Shown: positions 1-10,712 of the stretch, piece by piece | How positions within the stretch are numbered: the stretch's first letter is position 1 | Layout of the letters: each line of letters opens with the position of its first letter | Source of the DNA: Streptomyces sp. NBC_00193 | GTDB lineage: Bacteria; Actinomycetota; Actinomycetes; Streptomycetales; Streptomycetaceae | NCBI RefSeq assembly: GCF_026342735.1 | Contig: NZ_JAPEMM010000001.1 | Location: 372,001-436,000, forward strand | DNA: 64,000 nt | Reading direction: 5' to 3' | Position numbers and translations under genes: made by a program | Notes under the pieces: model-generated | What the model was told of the DNA's origin: nothing | The model's database searches: none | What the model saw: only the letters and a program-made list of their open reading frames with translations

Positions 1-2238
1 AGCGGCTCCGGACCCACCACCTTCGAGATCCCGATGGACCAGGTGGTCCCGGGCGACATGGTCAAGCTGGGCGCCGGCGACCTGATCCCGGCCGACCTGC
101 GGCTCATCACCGCCAAGGACCTGATGGTCGGCCAGGCCGCCCTGTCCGGGGAGTCCCTGCCGGTCACCAAGGCCGACACCCGCGCGGACGACCTCGGCCA
201 GGCCGCGACCGCCGACCCCGTCGAGGCCGACAACCTCTGCCTGATGGGCACGTCGGTGACCTCCGGCACCGCCACCGGACTCGTCGTCGCCACGGGCTCC
301 GACACCTACTTCGGCTCGATGGCCGGCTCCCTGGTCGGCGAGCGCCCGGAGACCAACTTCGACACCGGGGTGCGCAAGGTCAGCTTCCTGCTGATCCGGT
401 TCATGCTGGTGATGGTCCCCGTCGTCTTCATGATCAACGGCTTCACCAAGGGCGACTGGGAGGCCGCCTTCCTCCTCGGCATCGCCGTGGCGGTCGGCCT
501 CACCCCCGAGATGCTGCCGATGGTCGTCTCCGCCAACCTGGCGCGCGGCGCGGTGGCCATGTCCAAGCGCAAGGTCGTCGTCAAGCGGCTCAACGCCATC
601 CAGAACCTGGGCGCGATGGACGTGCTCTGCACGGACAAGACCGGCACCCTCACCGAGGACCGGATCGTCCTGGACCGCTATCTCGACGTGCACGGCGACG
701 AGGACAACGAGGTGCTGGAGTACGGCTACCTCAACGCGCACTTCCAGACGGGCCTGAAGAACCTGATGGACCAGGCGGTCATCGACCGCGTGGGCGAGGC
801 CGAGGAGGTTGTCGTCGATGCTCGCTTCTCGATGGTCGACGAGATCCCCTTCGACTTCGCCCGGCGCCGGATGTCCGTGGTCCTGAACCGCAACAGCATC
901 GTGGGCGGCGCCGGCCGGCCCGAGCACGTCATGATCACCAAGGGTGCCGTCGAGGAAGTCCTCGCCCTGTGCACCCACATGACGGACCGCGGGCAGAAGG
1001 TCGAGCTGACCGAACAGCTCCGGTGGCACGTCACCCGCATCGCCGAGGACAACAACCGCCAGGGCCTGCGCGTCCTGGCCGTCGCCACCCGCACGATGGA
1101 CACGCCGCGCGACACCTACGCGGTGGCCGACGAGGACCGGCTGACCCTGGTCGGCTTCCTCGCCTTCCTCGACCCGCCGAAGGCCGACGCCGCCCGGGCC
1201 CTGCAGGGCCTGGCCGACAAGGGCATCGCGGTCAAGGTCGTCACCGGCGACAACGAGCTCGTCGCCGCCCGGGTCTGCGCCGATGTCGGCCTCACGGTCG
1301 GCCACGTGGTGGGCGGCACCGAGATCGACGCCCTCGACGACGCGGAACTGCGCGCGCTGGCCGCCCGTACGACGGTCTTCGCCAAGGTCAACCCGGTCCA
1401 GAAGGCCCGGATCGTCCGGGCCCTGCAGGCCGACGGCCACACGGTCGGCTTCCTCGGCGACGGCATCAACGACGCGGCCGCCCTGCGCGACGCGGACGTC
1501 GGCATCTCGGTGGACACCGCGGTGGACATCGCCAAGGAATCCGCCGACATCATCCTGCTGGAGAAGGACCTGACCGTCCTGGAACAGGGCGTGATCCAGG
1601 GCCGGACCACCTTCGGCAACACGATCAAGTACATCAAGATGACGGCCAGTTCCAACTTCGGCAACGTCTTCTCGGTGCTGGTGGCGAGCGCCTTCATCCC
1701 GTTCCAGCCGATGCTGGCGATCATGCTGCTGGTGCAGAACCTGGTCTACGACATCGCCCAGCTGGCCACTCCGTGGGACCGCATGGACGAGGAGTACCTG
1801 CGCAAGCCCCGCAACTGGGACGCCAAGGGCATCGGCCGCTTCATGCTCTGCATCGGCCCGATCAGCTCGATCTTCGACATCGCGATGTTCGTCATCATGT
1901 GGAACGTGTTCGCCGCCAACACCGAGGCGCACGCGGCGCTCTTCCAGTCCGGCTGGTTCATCGAGGGCCTGCTCTCGCAGACGCTGGTCGTCCACATGAT
2001 CCGTACCCGCAAGATCCCCTTCATCCAGTCGCGGGCGTCCTGGCCGGTGATGGTGATGACCGTCCTCGCGGTGCTGACCGGGCTCTTCCTGCCCTTCTCC
2101 CCGCTGGCCGCCTCGCTGGGCTTCGTACCCCTGCCGGCGAGCTACTTCCCGTGGCTGATCGGCGTCCTGCTGGCGTACTGCACGCTCACGCAGCTGCTGA
2201 AGACCGTGTACATCCGCAAGTTCGGCACCTGGCTCTAA
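1..2238 (+). CDS. mgtA: Magnesium-translocating P-type ATPase, 5'-truncated by window edge
   Basis: This is the C-terminal part of a P-type ATPase that imports Mg2+ across the cytoplasmic membrane at the cost of ATP. The frame is open from base 1, so the N-terminus and first membrane helices lie outside the window. Visible in order: the actuator motif SGES, two membrane helices with LTPEMLPM (typical of the MgtA class), the phosphorylation motif DKTGTLT (about base 637), the nucleotide-binding domain, the hinge motif GDGINDAAALRDADVGIS (about base 1459), and a C-terminal bundle of hydrophobic segments ending KFGTWL. The LTPEM and VKRLNAIQNLGAMD context separates it from Ca2+ and heavy-metal ATPases. 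An mgtC-like gene follows 33 nt downstream on the same strand, so the two probably share a transcript. Any Mg2+-responsive leader would lie upstream of the window. Confidence 0.95.
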   Translation, partial: SGSGPTTFEIPMDQVVPGDMVKLGAGDLIPADLRLITAKDLMVGQAALSGESLPVTKADTRADDLGQAATADPVEADNLCLMGTSVTSGTATGLVVATGSDTYFGSMAGSLVGERPETNFDTGVRKVSFLLIRFMLVMVPVVFMINGFTKGDWEAAFLLGIAVAVGLTPEMLPMVVSANLARGAVAMSKRKVVVKRLNAIQNLGAMDVLCTDKTGTLTEDRIVLDRYLDVHGDEDNEVLEYGYLNAHFQTGLKNLMDQAVIDRVGEAEEVVVDARFSMVDEIPFDFARRRMSVVLNRNSIVGGAGRPEHVMITKGAVEEVLALCTHMTDRGQKVELTEQLRWHVTRIAEDNNRQGLRVLAVATRTMDTPRDTYAVADEDRLTLVGFLAFLDPPKADAARALQGLADKGIAVKVVTGDNELVAARVCADVGLTVGHVVGGTEIDALDDAELRALAARTTVFAKVNPVQKARIVRALQADGHTVGFLGDGINDAAALRDADVGISVDTAVDIAKESADIILLEKDLTVLEQGVIQGRTTFGNTIKYIKMTASSNFGNVFSVLVASAFIPFQPMLAIMLLVQNLVYDIAQLATPWDRMDEEYLRKPRNWDAKGIGRFMLCIGPISSIFDIAMFVIMWNVFAANTEAHAALFQSGWFIEGLLSQTLVVHMIRTRKIPFIQSRASWPVMVMTVLAVLTGLFLPFSPLAASLGFVPLPASYFPWLIGVLLAYCTLTQLLKTVYIRKFGTWL

Positions 2239-2271
2239 GAGCCCGCACGAAGGAAAGAAGGGAGAAGGCCG

Positions 2272-3003
2272 ATGATGCCCACCGAATGGGAGATGGCCGG
2301 GCACCTGGTCGCTGCGCTCGGATTCGGGGCGGCCATCGGCCTGGAACGGCAGTGGCGGGCCCGGATGGCGGGCCTGCGGACCAACGCCCTGGTGGCGGGC
2401 GGGGCCGCGCTGTTCGTCCTGCTCTCGCAGTACGGGTTCATGAGCGAGGTCTCGGAGGTCCAGTACGACGGCTCGCGGGTCGCCGCCCAGATCGTCTCGG
2501 GGATCGGCTTCCTGGGCGCCGGCGTGATCATGCGCGACGGGCTGAGCGTCCGGGGCCTGAACACGGCCGCCACCCTGTGGTGTTCGGCGGCCGTGGGCGC
2601 TCTCGCGGGCACCGGGATGTTCGTCCTGGCGGCCTGCGGCACGGTGGGCGTGGTGGGGGCGAACCTCCTGCTGCGCCCGCTGGGCCGGCGGATGGACCGC
2701 GAGCCGGGGGGCGGGGCCGAGGTGGCCACCGACTTCCACTTCGAGGCCGTGTGCCTGGAGGCGGAGGAGGCCCACATCCGCCACCGGCTGGTCGACGCGC
2801 TGGGCCGGCCGGGCTACCAGCTGCGCTCGATCCGCAGCCAGGACGGCCCGGAGGCCGGCCTGGTGACGGTGTCCGCACTGCTGACCGCCGAGGGCGAGGG
2901 GGGCCGGATGCTCGAGGAAGCCGTCAGCAACCTCTCTCTCGACCCCTCCGTCTCGGCGGTCAGCTGGTCGGTGGTTCCCGACCCCTCCGCCACCGCTACT
3001 TGA
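2272..3003 (+). CDS. MgtC/SapB family membrane protein
   Basis: A 243-aa protein with an N-terminal hydrophobic domain of about five helices and a soluble C-terminal domain. The N-terminus carries the MgtC signature (GAAIGLERQWRARMAGLRTN) and the SGIGFLGAGVIMRDGLSVRGL block. Residues from about 145 onward look like the ACT-like tail found in longer MgtC proteins. MgtC proteins help cells grow at low Mg2+ and in some species modulate the F1Fo ATPase or potassium uptake; they are not transporters in the strict sense. Placement right after mgtA supports a Mg2+-limitation role. The start has GGAGAAGG 3 nt upstream of ATG-2272, and a second in-frame ATG at 2275 is equally possible. The 3' end overlaps the convergent ngcG stop by 8 nt, leaving no room for a conventional terminator. 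Confidence 0.9.
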   Translation: MMPTEWEMAGHLVAALGFGAAIGLERQWRARMAGLRTNALVAGGAALFVLLSQYGFMSEVSEVQYDGSRVAAQIVSGIGFLGAGVIMRDGLSVRGLNTAATLWCSAAVGALAGTGMFVLAACGTVGVVGANLLLRPLGRRMDREPGGGAEVATDFHFEAVCLEAEEAHIRHRLVDALGRPGYQLRSIRSQDGPEAGLVTVSALLTAEGEGGRMLEEAVSNLSLDPSVSAVSWSVVPDPSATAT

Positions 3004-3925
3004 GCGTGGCGGACGTCAGACCGGCCTGGATCTGCCGCTGGAAGGACAGGTAGACCACCAGCATCGGGATCATCGCGATGGTCACACCGGCGAACAGCAC
3101 CGGCAGGTCCGTCTCGTAGCCCATCTGGTACTGCAGCTGGATCAGGCCCTGGGTGAGCATGTAGCGCTCGGGGTCCGATCCGGTCTGCGGCTGCATCAGC
3201 ACGGAGGGCAGGATGTACTGGTTCCACTGGCCCAGGACATTGAATATCCCGACGCTGATCAGGCCGGGCTTGGCCATCGGCAGCATCACCTGGAAGAAGA
3301 TCCGGGTGTGGGAGGCCCCGTCGATCACCGCCGCCTCGTGCACGGCCGTCGGCAGCGTCCGGAAGAACGAGTGCATGAAGAAGACGGTGAACGGCATCGA
3401 GTACGCCACGTACACCAGGATCAGGCCCTGGTACGAGTTGAGCATGTCCAGCCGCTTCACCATGAAGAACAGCGGGACGAGCGCCAGGAAGACCGGGAAC
3501 ATGGCCCCGCTGACGAAGAAGTAGTAGATCGGCCGGTTGCCCGCGAAGGGGTAGCGGGCCAGGACGTACGCGGCCATCGAGCCGAGCAGCATCGTCAGCG
3601 GGACCGAGAACACCATCACGATGAGCGTGTTGGCGAAGTAGTCCCCGATGCCCTTGTCCCAGGCCCGCCCGAAGGCGTCGAAGTGCCAGTTGCTCGGCCA
3701 GCTGAGAGCCGAACTGCCGATCTGCACGTCGGTCTTGAAGGAGCCGAGCACCAGCCAGATCAGCGGCAGGACGATCATTATCCCCCACACGGCGAGGAAG
3801 CCGTGCGAGAAGACGTTGAGCACCATGCCGTCGGAACCGCTCTTGCTCTTCCCGCGGGGCTGCCCGGTGGCGGCGGAGCGCTTCTCGGCCGCCGCCTCGC
3901 CCGGTGCTTTGATCACAGTGGTCAT
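2996..3925 (-). CDS. ngcG: Carbohydrate ABC transporter permease (MalG type), NgcG-like
   Basis: Second inner-membrane permease of a CUT1 sugar ABC importer, 309 aa. After a charged cytosolic N-terminus (about 30 residues) come six predicted helices. The cytoplasmic EAA loop, where the ATPase docks, reads EAAVIDGASHTRIFFQVMLPMAKP. The last residues, SATLK, are typical of MalG-like subunits. It is the third gene of ngcE-ngcF-ngcG and starts 12 nt after the ngcF stop. No ATPase gene is present; Streptomyces CUT1 importers commonly use the shared ATPase MsiK encoded elsewhere. Assignment to N-acetylglucosamine/diacetylchitobiose rests on the adjacent NgcE-type binding protein, not on the permease itself. 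Confidence 0.87.
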   Translation of the reverse strand: MTTVIKAPGEAAAEKRSAATGQPRGKSKSGSDGMVLNVFSHGFLAVWGIMIVLPLIWLVLGSFKTDVQIGSSALSWPSNWHFDAFGRAWDKGIGDYFANTLIVMVFSVPLTMLLGSMAAYVLARYPFAGNRPIYYFFVSGAMFPVFLALVPLFFMVKRLDMLNSYQGLILVYVAYSMPFTVFFMHSFFRTLPTAVHEAAVIDGASHTRIFFQVMLPMAKPGLISVGIFNVLGQWNQYILPSVLMQPQTGSDPERYMLTQGLIQLQYQMGYETDLPVLFAGVTIAMIPMLVVYLSFQRQIQAGLTSATLK

Positions 3926-3937
3926 CGTGGTCTCCCG

Positions 3938-4882
3938 CTAGAACTCGACGTGCTCGCGGCGAGTGGCCCGCAGCGTGATGGCGGAGAGGATCAGGGTCAG
4001 GGCGAGCATGACGACCCCCATGGCGCAGGCGTAGCCGGCCTGGCCGAAGTAGAGGAAGTTGCGCATCAGCACCGTCGCCATGACCTCGCTGTGGTGGTCC
4101 GGTCCGCCGCCGAACTGGCCCGAGGTCATGGTCGACACGAGGACGAACATGTCCATCGCGGCGATGCCCAGATAGACCGCGGAGGTCTGCACAGAATCCC
4201 ACAGCAGGGGCAGCGTGACCTTGAAGAAGGTCTGGGCGCGCCCCGCGCCGTCGAGCAGTGCGGCTTCGTAGATGTCCTTGGGGACCGACTGCATGGCCGC
4301 CGAGAACAGGACGAGGTAGAAACCGACCCCGTGCCAGACGACGACGAGCAGCAGGCACCAGAGGACGAAGTTGGGCTCGTTGAGCCATTCGATGGGGTGG
4401 GCCGGGTCGACCAGGCCCAGTTTGGTGAGGAAACCGTTCAGCAGGCCCCCCTCGTCACTGCGGTACACGGCTCCGAAGAGCACCGCGAGGATGGCGAGGG
4501 AGAGCACCTGCGGGAAGAAGTAGATCACCTTGTAGAGGGCGGAGCCCGCCACCCCCTGGACCCCGCCCGCTCCGCTGCGCCCGCCGGCGTTCAGCATGAA
4601 GGCGAAGAACAGGGAGATCAGGATGGTGACCGTCGGGACGAACACCAGGAGCAACAGGTTGTGCAGCAGTGCGCCGCCGAAGACCTCGTCCTTCATCAAG
4701 GCCGAGTAGTTGTCCAGCCCGACGAAGTCGAAAGTCGGTGACTGACCCGTCCAGTTGGTGAAGGAATAGCCGAACGTCTGAATGTACGGCCAGATGACAA
4801 AGGTCAGGTACAGCGCAAGGGGCAGGATGAGGAAGCCGGCGATGAAGCCGCCCCGCCCCTTGCTGTTTGCTACGTGGCTCAT
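3938..4882 (-). CDS. ngcF: Carbohydrate ABC transporter permease (MalF type), NgcF-like
   Basis: First permease of the same importer, 314 aa. A short basic N-terminus precedes the first helix (FLILPLALYLTFVIWPYIQTF), then a periplasm-facing segment with the typical NWTG and FVGLDNY motifs, and further helices. The EAA loop reads EAALLDGAGRAQTFFKVTLPLLWD. With NgcG it forms the membrane channel for the sugar delivered by NgcE. The ATG at 4882 lies 43 nt after the ngcE stop, and the three genes are clearly one operon read leftward. A solo CUT1 permease cannot be assigned a sugar by sequence alone, so the chitin-sugar call is inherited from ngcE. Confidence 0.88.
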   Translation of the reverse strand: MSHVANSKGRGGFIAGFLILPLALYLTFVIWPYIQTFGYSFTNWTGQSPTFDFVGLDNYSALMKDEVFGGALLHNLLLLVFVPTVTILISLFFAFMLNAGGRSGAGGVQGVAGSALYKVIYFFPQVLSLAILAVLFGAVYRSDEGGLLNGFLTKLGLVDPAHPIEWLNEPNFVLWCLLLVVVWHGVGFYLVLFSAAMQSVPKDIYEAALLDGAGRAQTFFKVTLPLLWDSVQTSAVYLGIAAMDMFVLVSTMTSGQFGGGPDHHSEVMATVLMRNFLYFGQAGYACAMGVVMLALTLILSAITLRATRREHVEF

Positions 4883-4925
4883 GGTGTCCGTCCCTGGTGT
4901 TTCCGGATGCCCGGTGGACGCGGTG

Positions 4926-6377
4926 TCAGCTGCGCTTGTTGTTCTTGGCGTTCGGGTCCTCGGTCGCCTTGTTTACCGCAGCCTGGGCCCGCTTGATCCA
5001 TTCCTTGGGCTGGATGCGCTTGGCCATCAGCTCATTGGACGCGTTCTCGAGCTCGGTGCCCATCGCGCTGTACCAGTCGGAGTAGCGGTAGTTGAACGTG
5101 TTGTCGCCGGCCGACTTGAGGGCGGCGACGGCCGACTGGGTGCCCGAGCGGAGCTTGACCGACGGGTCCACGCCGTCCTTGAGGACGGTGAGGGAGTTGG
5201 CCTGCTGGGCGAAGAGGGTCGACCACTCGCGGGACAGCATCGAGCGGAGGAACTCCAGGCCGCCGGCCTTGTTGGCGGCCTTCTCCGGGACGATGAAGGG
5301 CTCGCCGGCGCCGGCGCGGATGGCCTCGAACGGCAGCTTGGAGTCGGGCAGCACCGGCATCGGCAGGAACTGCATGTCGAAGTCTTCCGGGGTCTGCTTG
5401 AGCTGCTCGTTCTCCAGCCAGGAGCCGGAGGTGATGAAGGCGGCCTTGTACTGGTTCCACTGGGTCTGGGACTCGGTGTGCGTCAGGCCGTTGGTGCCTG
5501 GCATCAGCAGGTCCTTCTCGACCAGCTCGTAGACCGCCTCGACGGCCTCCAGCGCGACCGGGTTGTCCGCGAAGGCGTTCGGCTCGAGGTTGTCGATCGC
5601 CTTCATGGCATCCAGGCCGCCCTTCTTGGCGATCAGGTCCATGATGGCGACGTTGATGTAGTAGGGGTACTTGCCCTGGTGGGCCAGGCCGCCGATGCCG
5701 GCCGCCTTGGCCTTCTGACAGATGTCCATGAACTCGGCCCAGGTCTTCGGCGCGGTCCAGCCCTTCTCCTTGAAGAGCTTGCCCGAGTACCACAGACCCC
5801 ACACGGTGTAGACGTACTGCAGGGCGACGAACTTGCCGCCGATCATGCCGCCTTCGATGGTCCCGGGCATCAGCGTGTCCCGGACCTTCTTGCTCGGGTC
5901 GTCGAGCGACGGGGCGTCGAGCACCACCGTGAGGTCCGCGAGCTGGTTGCCCTTGGCGAGCACGTCCAGCTTGATCTGCTGGGCGCCCGAGTCGTCGACG
6001 ACGTCCGGCGGGTTGCCGCCGTTGAAGCGCGGCTGCAGCTTGGAGGTGATCTCCTGGGTGGCGAGGTGCGAGGAAGTGGTGCCCCACTTCTTGTCGAACG
6101 CCGCCTCCCAGGCCTTGGCGTAGTCGTCGCCGTAGCCGCCCTTGAAGACGACCACGTCGAGCTTGCCGCCCTTGGCGACGCCGAACGGGTTCTCCTTGGT
6201 GACGGCCACCTTGGACTCGTTGCCCTTGGTCGTCTCGTCCGAGCCGGAGGCGCAGGCGGACAGGAAGCTCATCGTCGGTACCGCGATGAGGCCGAGTGCC
6301 GCGGAGCGCTTGATCAGGTCCCGGCGGCCGAAGCCCTCACCGTTGCTGTGCTCGCCGTGGGCGGAGGTGGATCCCAT
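4926..6377 (-). CDS. ngcE: N-acetylglucosamine/diacetylchitobiose-binding lipoprotein
   Basis: Extracellular solute-binding protein of a CUT1 importer, 483 aa. The N-terminus has a Tat motif (GRRDLIKRSA, RR about residues 18-19), a hydrophobic stretch and a lipobox LSAC, so it is a membrane-anchored lipoprotein. The mature part has the family-1 solute-binding fold with KGGYGDDYAKAWEAAFDKKWG and RFNGGNPPDVVDDSG blocks; I recognise the overall pattern as the NgcE subfamily. It should capture GlcNAc or chitobiose released from chitin or peptidoglycan. The TTG six bases upstream (6383) is possible, but ATG-6377 has AGGA spaced 7 nt away. A 13/16 match to the DasR operator lies about 135 nt upstream, which fits control by GlcNAc-6-P. 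Confidence 0.9.
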   Translation of the reverse strand: MGSTSAHGEHSNGEGFGRRDLIKRSAALGLIAVPTMSFLSACASGSDETTKGNESKVAVTKENPFGVAKGGKLDVVVFKGGYGDDYAKAWEAAFDKKWGTTSSHLATQEITSKLQPRFNGGNPPDVVDDSGAQQIKLDVLAKGNQLADLTVVLDAPSLDDPSKKVRDTLMPGTIEGGMIGGKFVALQYVYTVWGLWYSGKLFKEKGWTAPKTWAEFMDICQKAKAAGIGGLAHQGKYPYYINVAIMDLIAKKGGLDAMKAIDNLEPNAFADNPVALEAVEAVYELVEKDLLMPGTNGLTHTESQTQWNQYKAAFITSGSWLENEQLKQTPEDFDMQFLPMPVLPDSKLPFEAIRAGAGEPFIVPEKAANKAGGLEFLRSMLSREWSTLFAQQANSLTVLKDGVDPSVKLRSGTQSAVAALKSAGDNTFNYRYSDWYSAMGTELENASNELMAKRIQPKEWIKRAQAAVNKATEDPNAKNNKRS

Positions 6378-6510
6378 GCTCAAGTCCTCGCCTTCGTCAG
6401 GAGTGTGAAGGAGGAAGGAAAGTGCGACTACTGCCGCCCAGCGGACATCACCGCAGGTCCCCGCCGTCCCCCCGTCCGGTGCCGCTCATTTCGCGGTGAC
6501 CCGGACGGGC

Positions 6511-6526
6511 ACAGGTATAGTCCACT
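6511..6526. promoter_or_regulatory. Putative DasR-responsive element (dre) for ngcEFG
   Basis: ACAGGTATAGTCCACT matches the DasR operator consensus ACTGGTCTAGACCACT at 13 of 16 positions, and the TAGTCCA half-site is intact. DasR is the GntR repressor that silences GlcNAc and chitin genes in Streptomyces until glucosamine-6-P accumulates. The element is 134 nt upstream of ngcE, and a -10-like TATACC overlaps it on the minus strand. It sits in the 305-nt gap between acnA and ngcE, whose only other feature is the acnA terminator. Confidence 0.6.
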
Positions 6527-6631
6527 TCCGCTCCTGTGAGCAAGATCATGTACCGGTATGGGCCCCGGCTTTTCCGAGTTGAGACCTCACCGTCACCTGA
6601 GCTGGACCGTCGGAGCCGCCCGCAGAAACGG

Positions 6632-6666
6632 AAGGGCCGTACCCCCTTAACGGAAGTACGGCCCTT
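6632..6666 (-). terminator. Rho-independent-type terminator of acnA
   Basis: Perfect 11-bp inverted repeat (AAGGGCCGTAC / GTACGGCCCTT) with a 13-nt loop, starting 16 nt beyond the acnA stop codon. As is usual in Streptomyces, there is no long U-tract. Confidence 0.8.
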
Positions 6667-6682
6667 TGGTGCCGATTTGCGC

Positions 6683-9487
<2,805 letters not shown>

Positions 9488-9530
9488 GTAACCCTTACCA
9501 GCGGGGCGGCTGCGGCACGTCCGGGGCAGA

Positions 9531-9548
9531 TATCTCGATGTCGAGATA
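9531..9548. promoter_or_regulatory. Perfect 8+8 palindrome upstream of acnA (TamR-type operator candidate)
   Basis: TATCTCGA-TG-TCGAGATA is a perfect inverted repeat with a 2-nt centre, 134 nt upstream of acnA and 4 nt beyond the lacI-family stop codon. Size and symmetry fit a MarR-family operator. From memory, the MarR protein TamR of S. coelicolor controls aconitase and other TCA genes through sites of this kind; I could not compare it with the published motif. Confidence 0.5.
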
Positions 9549-9551
9549 ACT

Positions 9552-10583
9552 CTAGTACATGCCGGGGGGCCGGGACGAGGCACGCACCCTCAGCCCCGCC
9601 GGTACGGTCAGCCGCCCAGTGGATTCCGCATGTCCGGATTCGACGAGCTTGACCAGGGACGAAACCGCCGATTCGGCGATCCGCTCCGGATCGAGGGTGA
9701 CGGTGGTCACGGAAGGTTCGTTCTCGGCGTACGCCGGATCCTCGCTGGCACAGACCAGCAGCAGGCCCCCGGCGCCGTTCCCCGGGCCGGCGCCGGGGAT
9801 GCCGATGCCGTGGCGCGCGGCGGCGGCCAGCACCTGCCGGCCCCCGGGGTCGTATACGCAGTACACGGCGTCGGGGCGGTCCGGCCCCGTGAAGGCGTCG
9901 TCGAAGGCGTGCCCGGCGTCGTCATGGGGGTCGAAGGGGATCACGAGCGGAGCCCGGCGCCGCTCGGCGCACCAGTGTTCATAGGCTGACGTCACGGCCC
10001 CGGTGTAGAACTCCCGGCCGTAGCCCGCCTGCAGTGCGATCCGCCGGGCGCCGGAGGCCGCCAGGTGGTCGAGCACCTCGCGGGTGGTGGCGGTGTGGTC
10101 GTTGTCCACCCACACGTCGCCCGGCCGCGGATCGGCCGGCGGTCCGTCGAAGACCACCGGCAGCCCCCGCGCCCGCAGGGCGCGCAGCACCGGGTCGTCG
10201 GCCGGGCTGTCGATCAGCAGCATCCCGTCCACCGCCAGGGTGTGCCACAGGGGCTCGGCGCCGCGGTCGGCGGGCAGCGTGGTCAGGGCGTAGCCGTGGG
10301 CGTGCGCCGCCGAGGTGGCGGCGATGAGCAGCCGGGCGTAGTAGGCGATCCGCACGAAGTCCCAGGCGAAGCCGGCGTACGTGGTGACGGCGATGCCCAG
10401 GCTGCGGTTGCGCGGGCCGCGCCGGGCTCCGTAGCCGAGGGCCCCGGCGACCTCGCGCACCCGGCGGCGGGTGGACTCCCCGACGCGGCCGGTGCCGTTG
10501 AGCGCGTGGGAGACGGTCGCGGTGGAGACCTCGGCGGCGCGGGCTATGTCGGCGAGGGTCGGGCCGGGCACCGGCGCGGGCAT
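9552..10583 (-). CDS. LacI-family transcriptional regulator
   Basis: A 343-aa repressor-type regulator. The N-terminal LacI helix-turn-helix and hinge read TLADIARAAEVSTATVSHALNGTGRVGESTRRRVREVAGALGY in outline (residues about 9-55). A periplasmic-binding-protein-like effector domain follows, with SLGIAV at its start and VDGMLLIDSP, VWVDNDHTAT and ARRIALQAG as the usual strands. Effectors are normally sugars, but this cannot be read from sequence. It diverges from a secreted amidohydrolase whose start is 129 nt away, and the shared gap contains CAACGTTTG, a half-palindrome of the kind LacI proteins bind. Regulation of that neighbour is therefore plausible. Start choice is uncertain: ATG-10583 is used, GTG-10619 in the same frame is possible, and neither has a good ribosome site. 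Confidence 0.9.
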   Translation of the reverse strand: MPAPVPGPTLADIARAAEVSTATVSHALNGTGRVGESTRRRVREVAGALGYGARRGPRNRSLGIAVTTYAGFAWDFVRIAYYARLLIAATSAAHAHGYALTTLPADRGAEPLWHTLAVDGMLLIDSPADDPVLRALRARGLPVVFDGPPADPRPGDVWVDNDHTATTREVLDHLAASGARRIALQAGYGREFYTGAVTSAYEHWCAERRRAPLVIPFDPHDDAGHAFDDAFTGPDRPDAVYCVYDPGGRQVLAAAARHGIGIPGAGPGNGAGGLLLVCASEDPAYAENEPSVTTVTLDPERIAESAVSSLVKLVESGHAESTGRLTVPAGLRVRASSRPPGMY

Positions 10584-10712
10584 CGGGACCGCGCCGGAGG
10601 GGTGGAGGAGGGCGGGCACGGCGCCATCGTACGGATTTCGTCGCCGGAGGCGGCTTCTGGTTAAGCCGTTAATCACCCAGCGTCCTGGCCACGCCAACGT
10701 TTGGGAGTGTGC

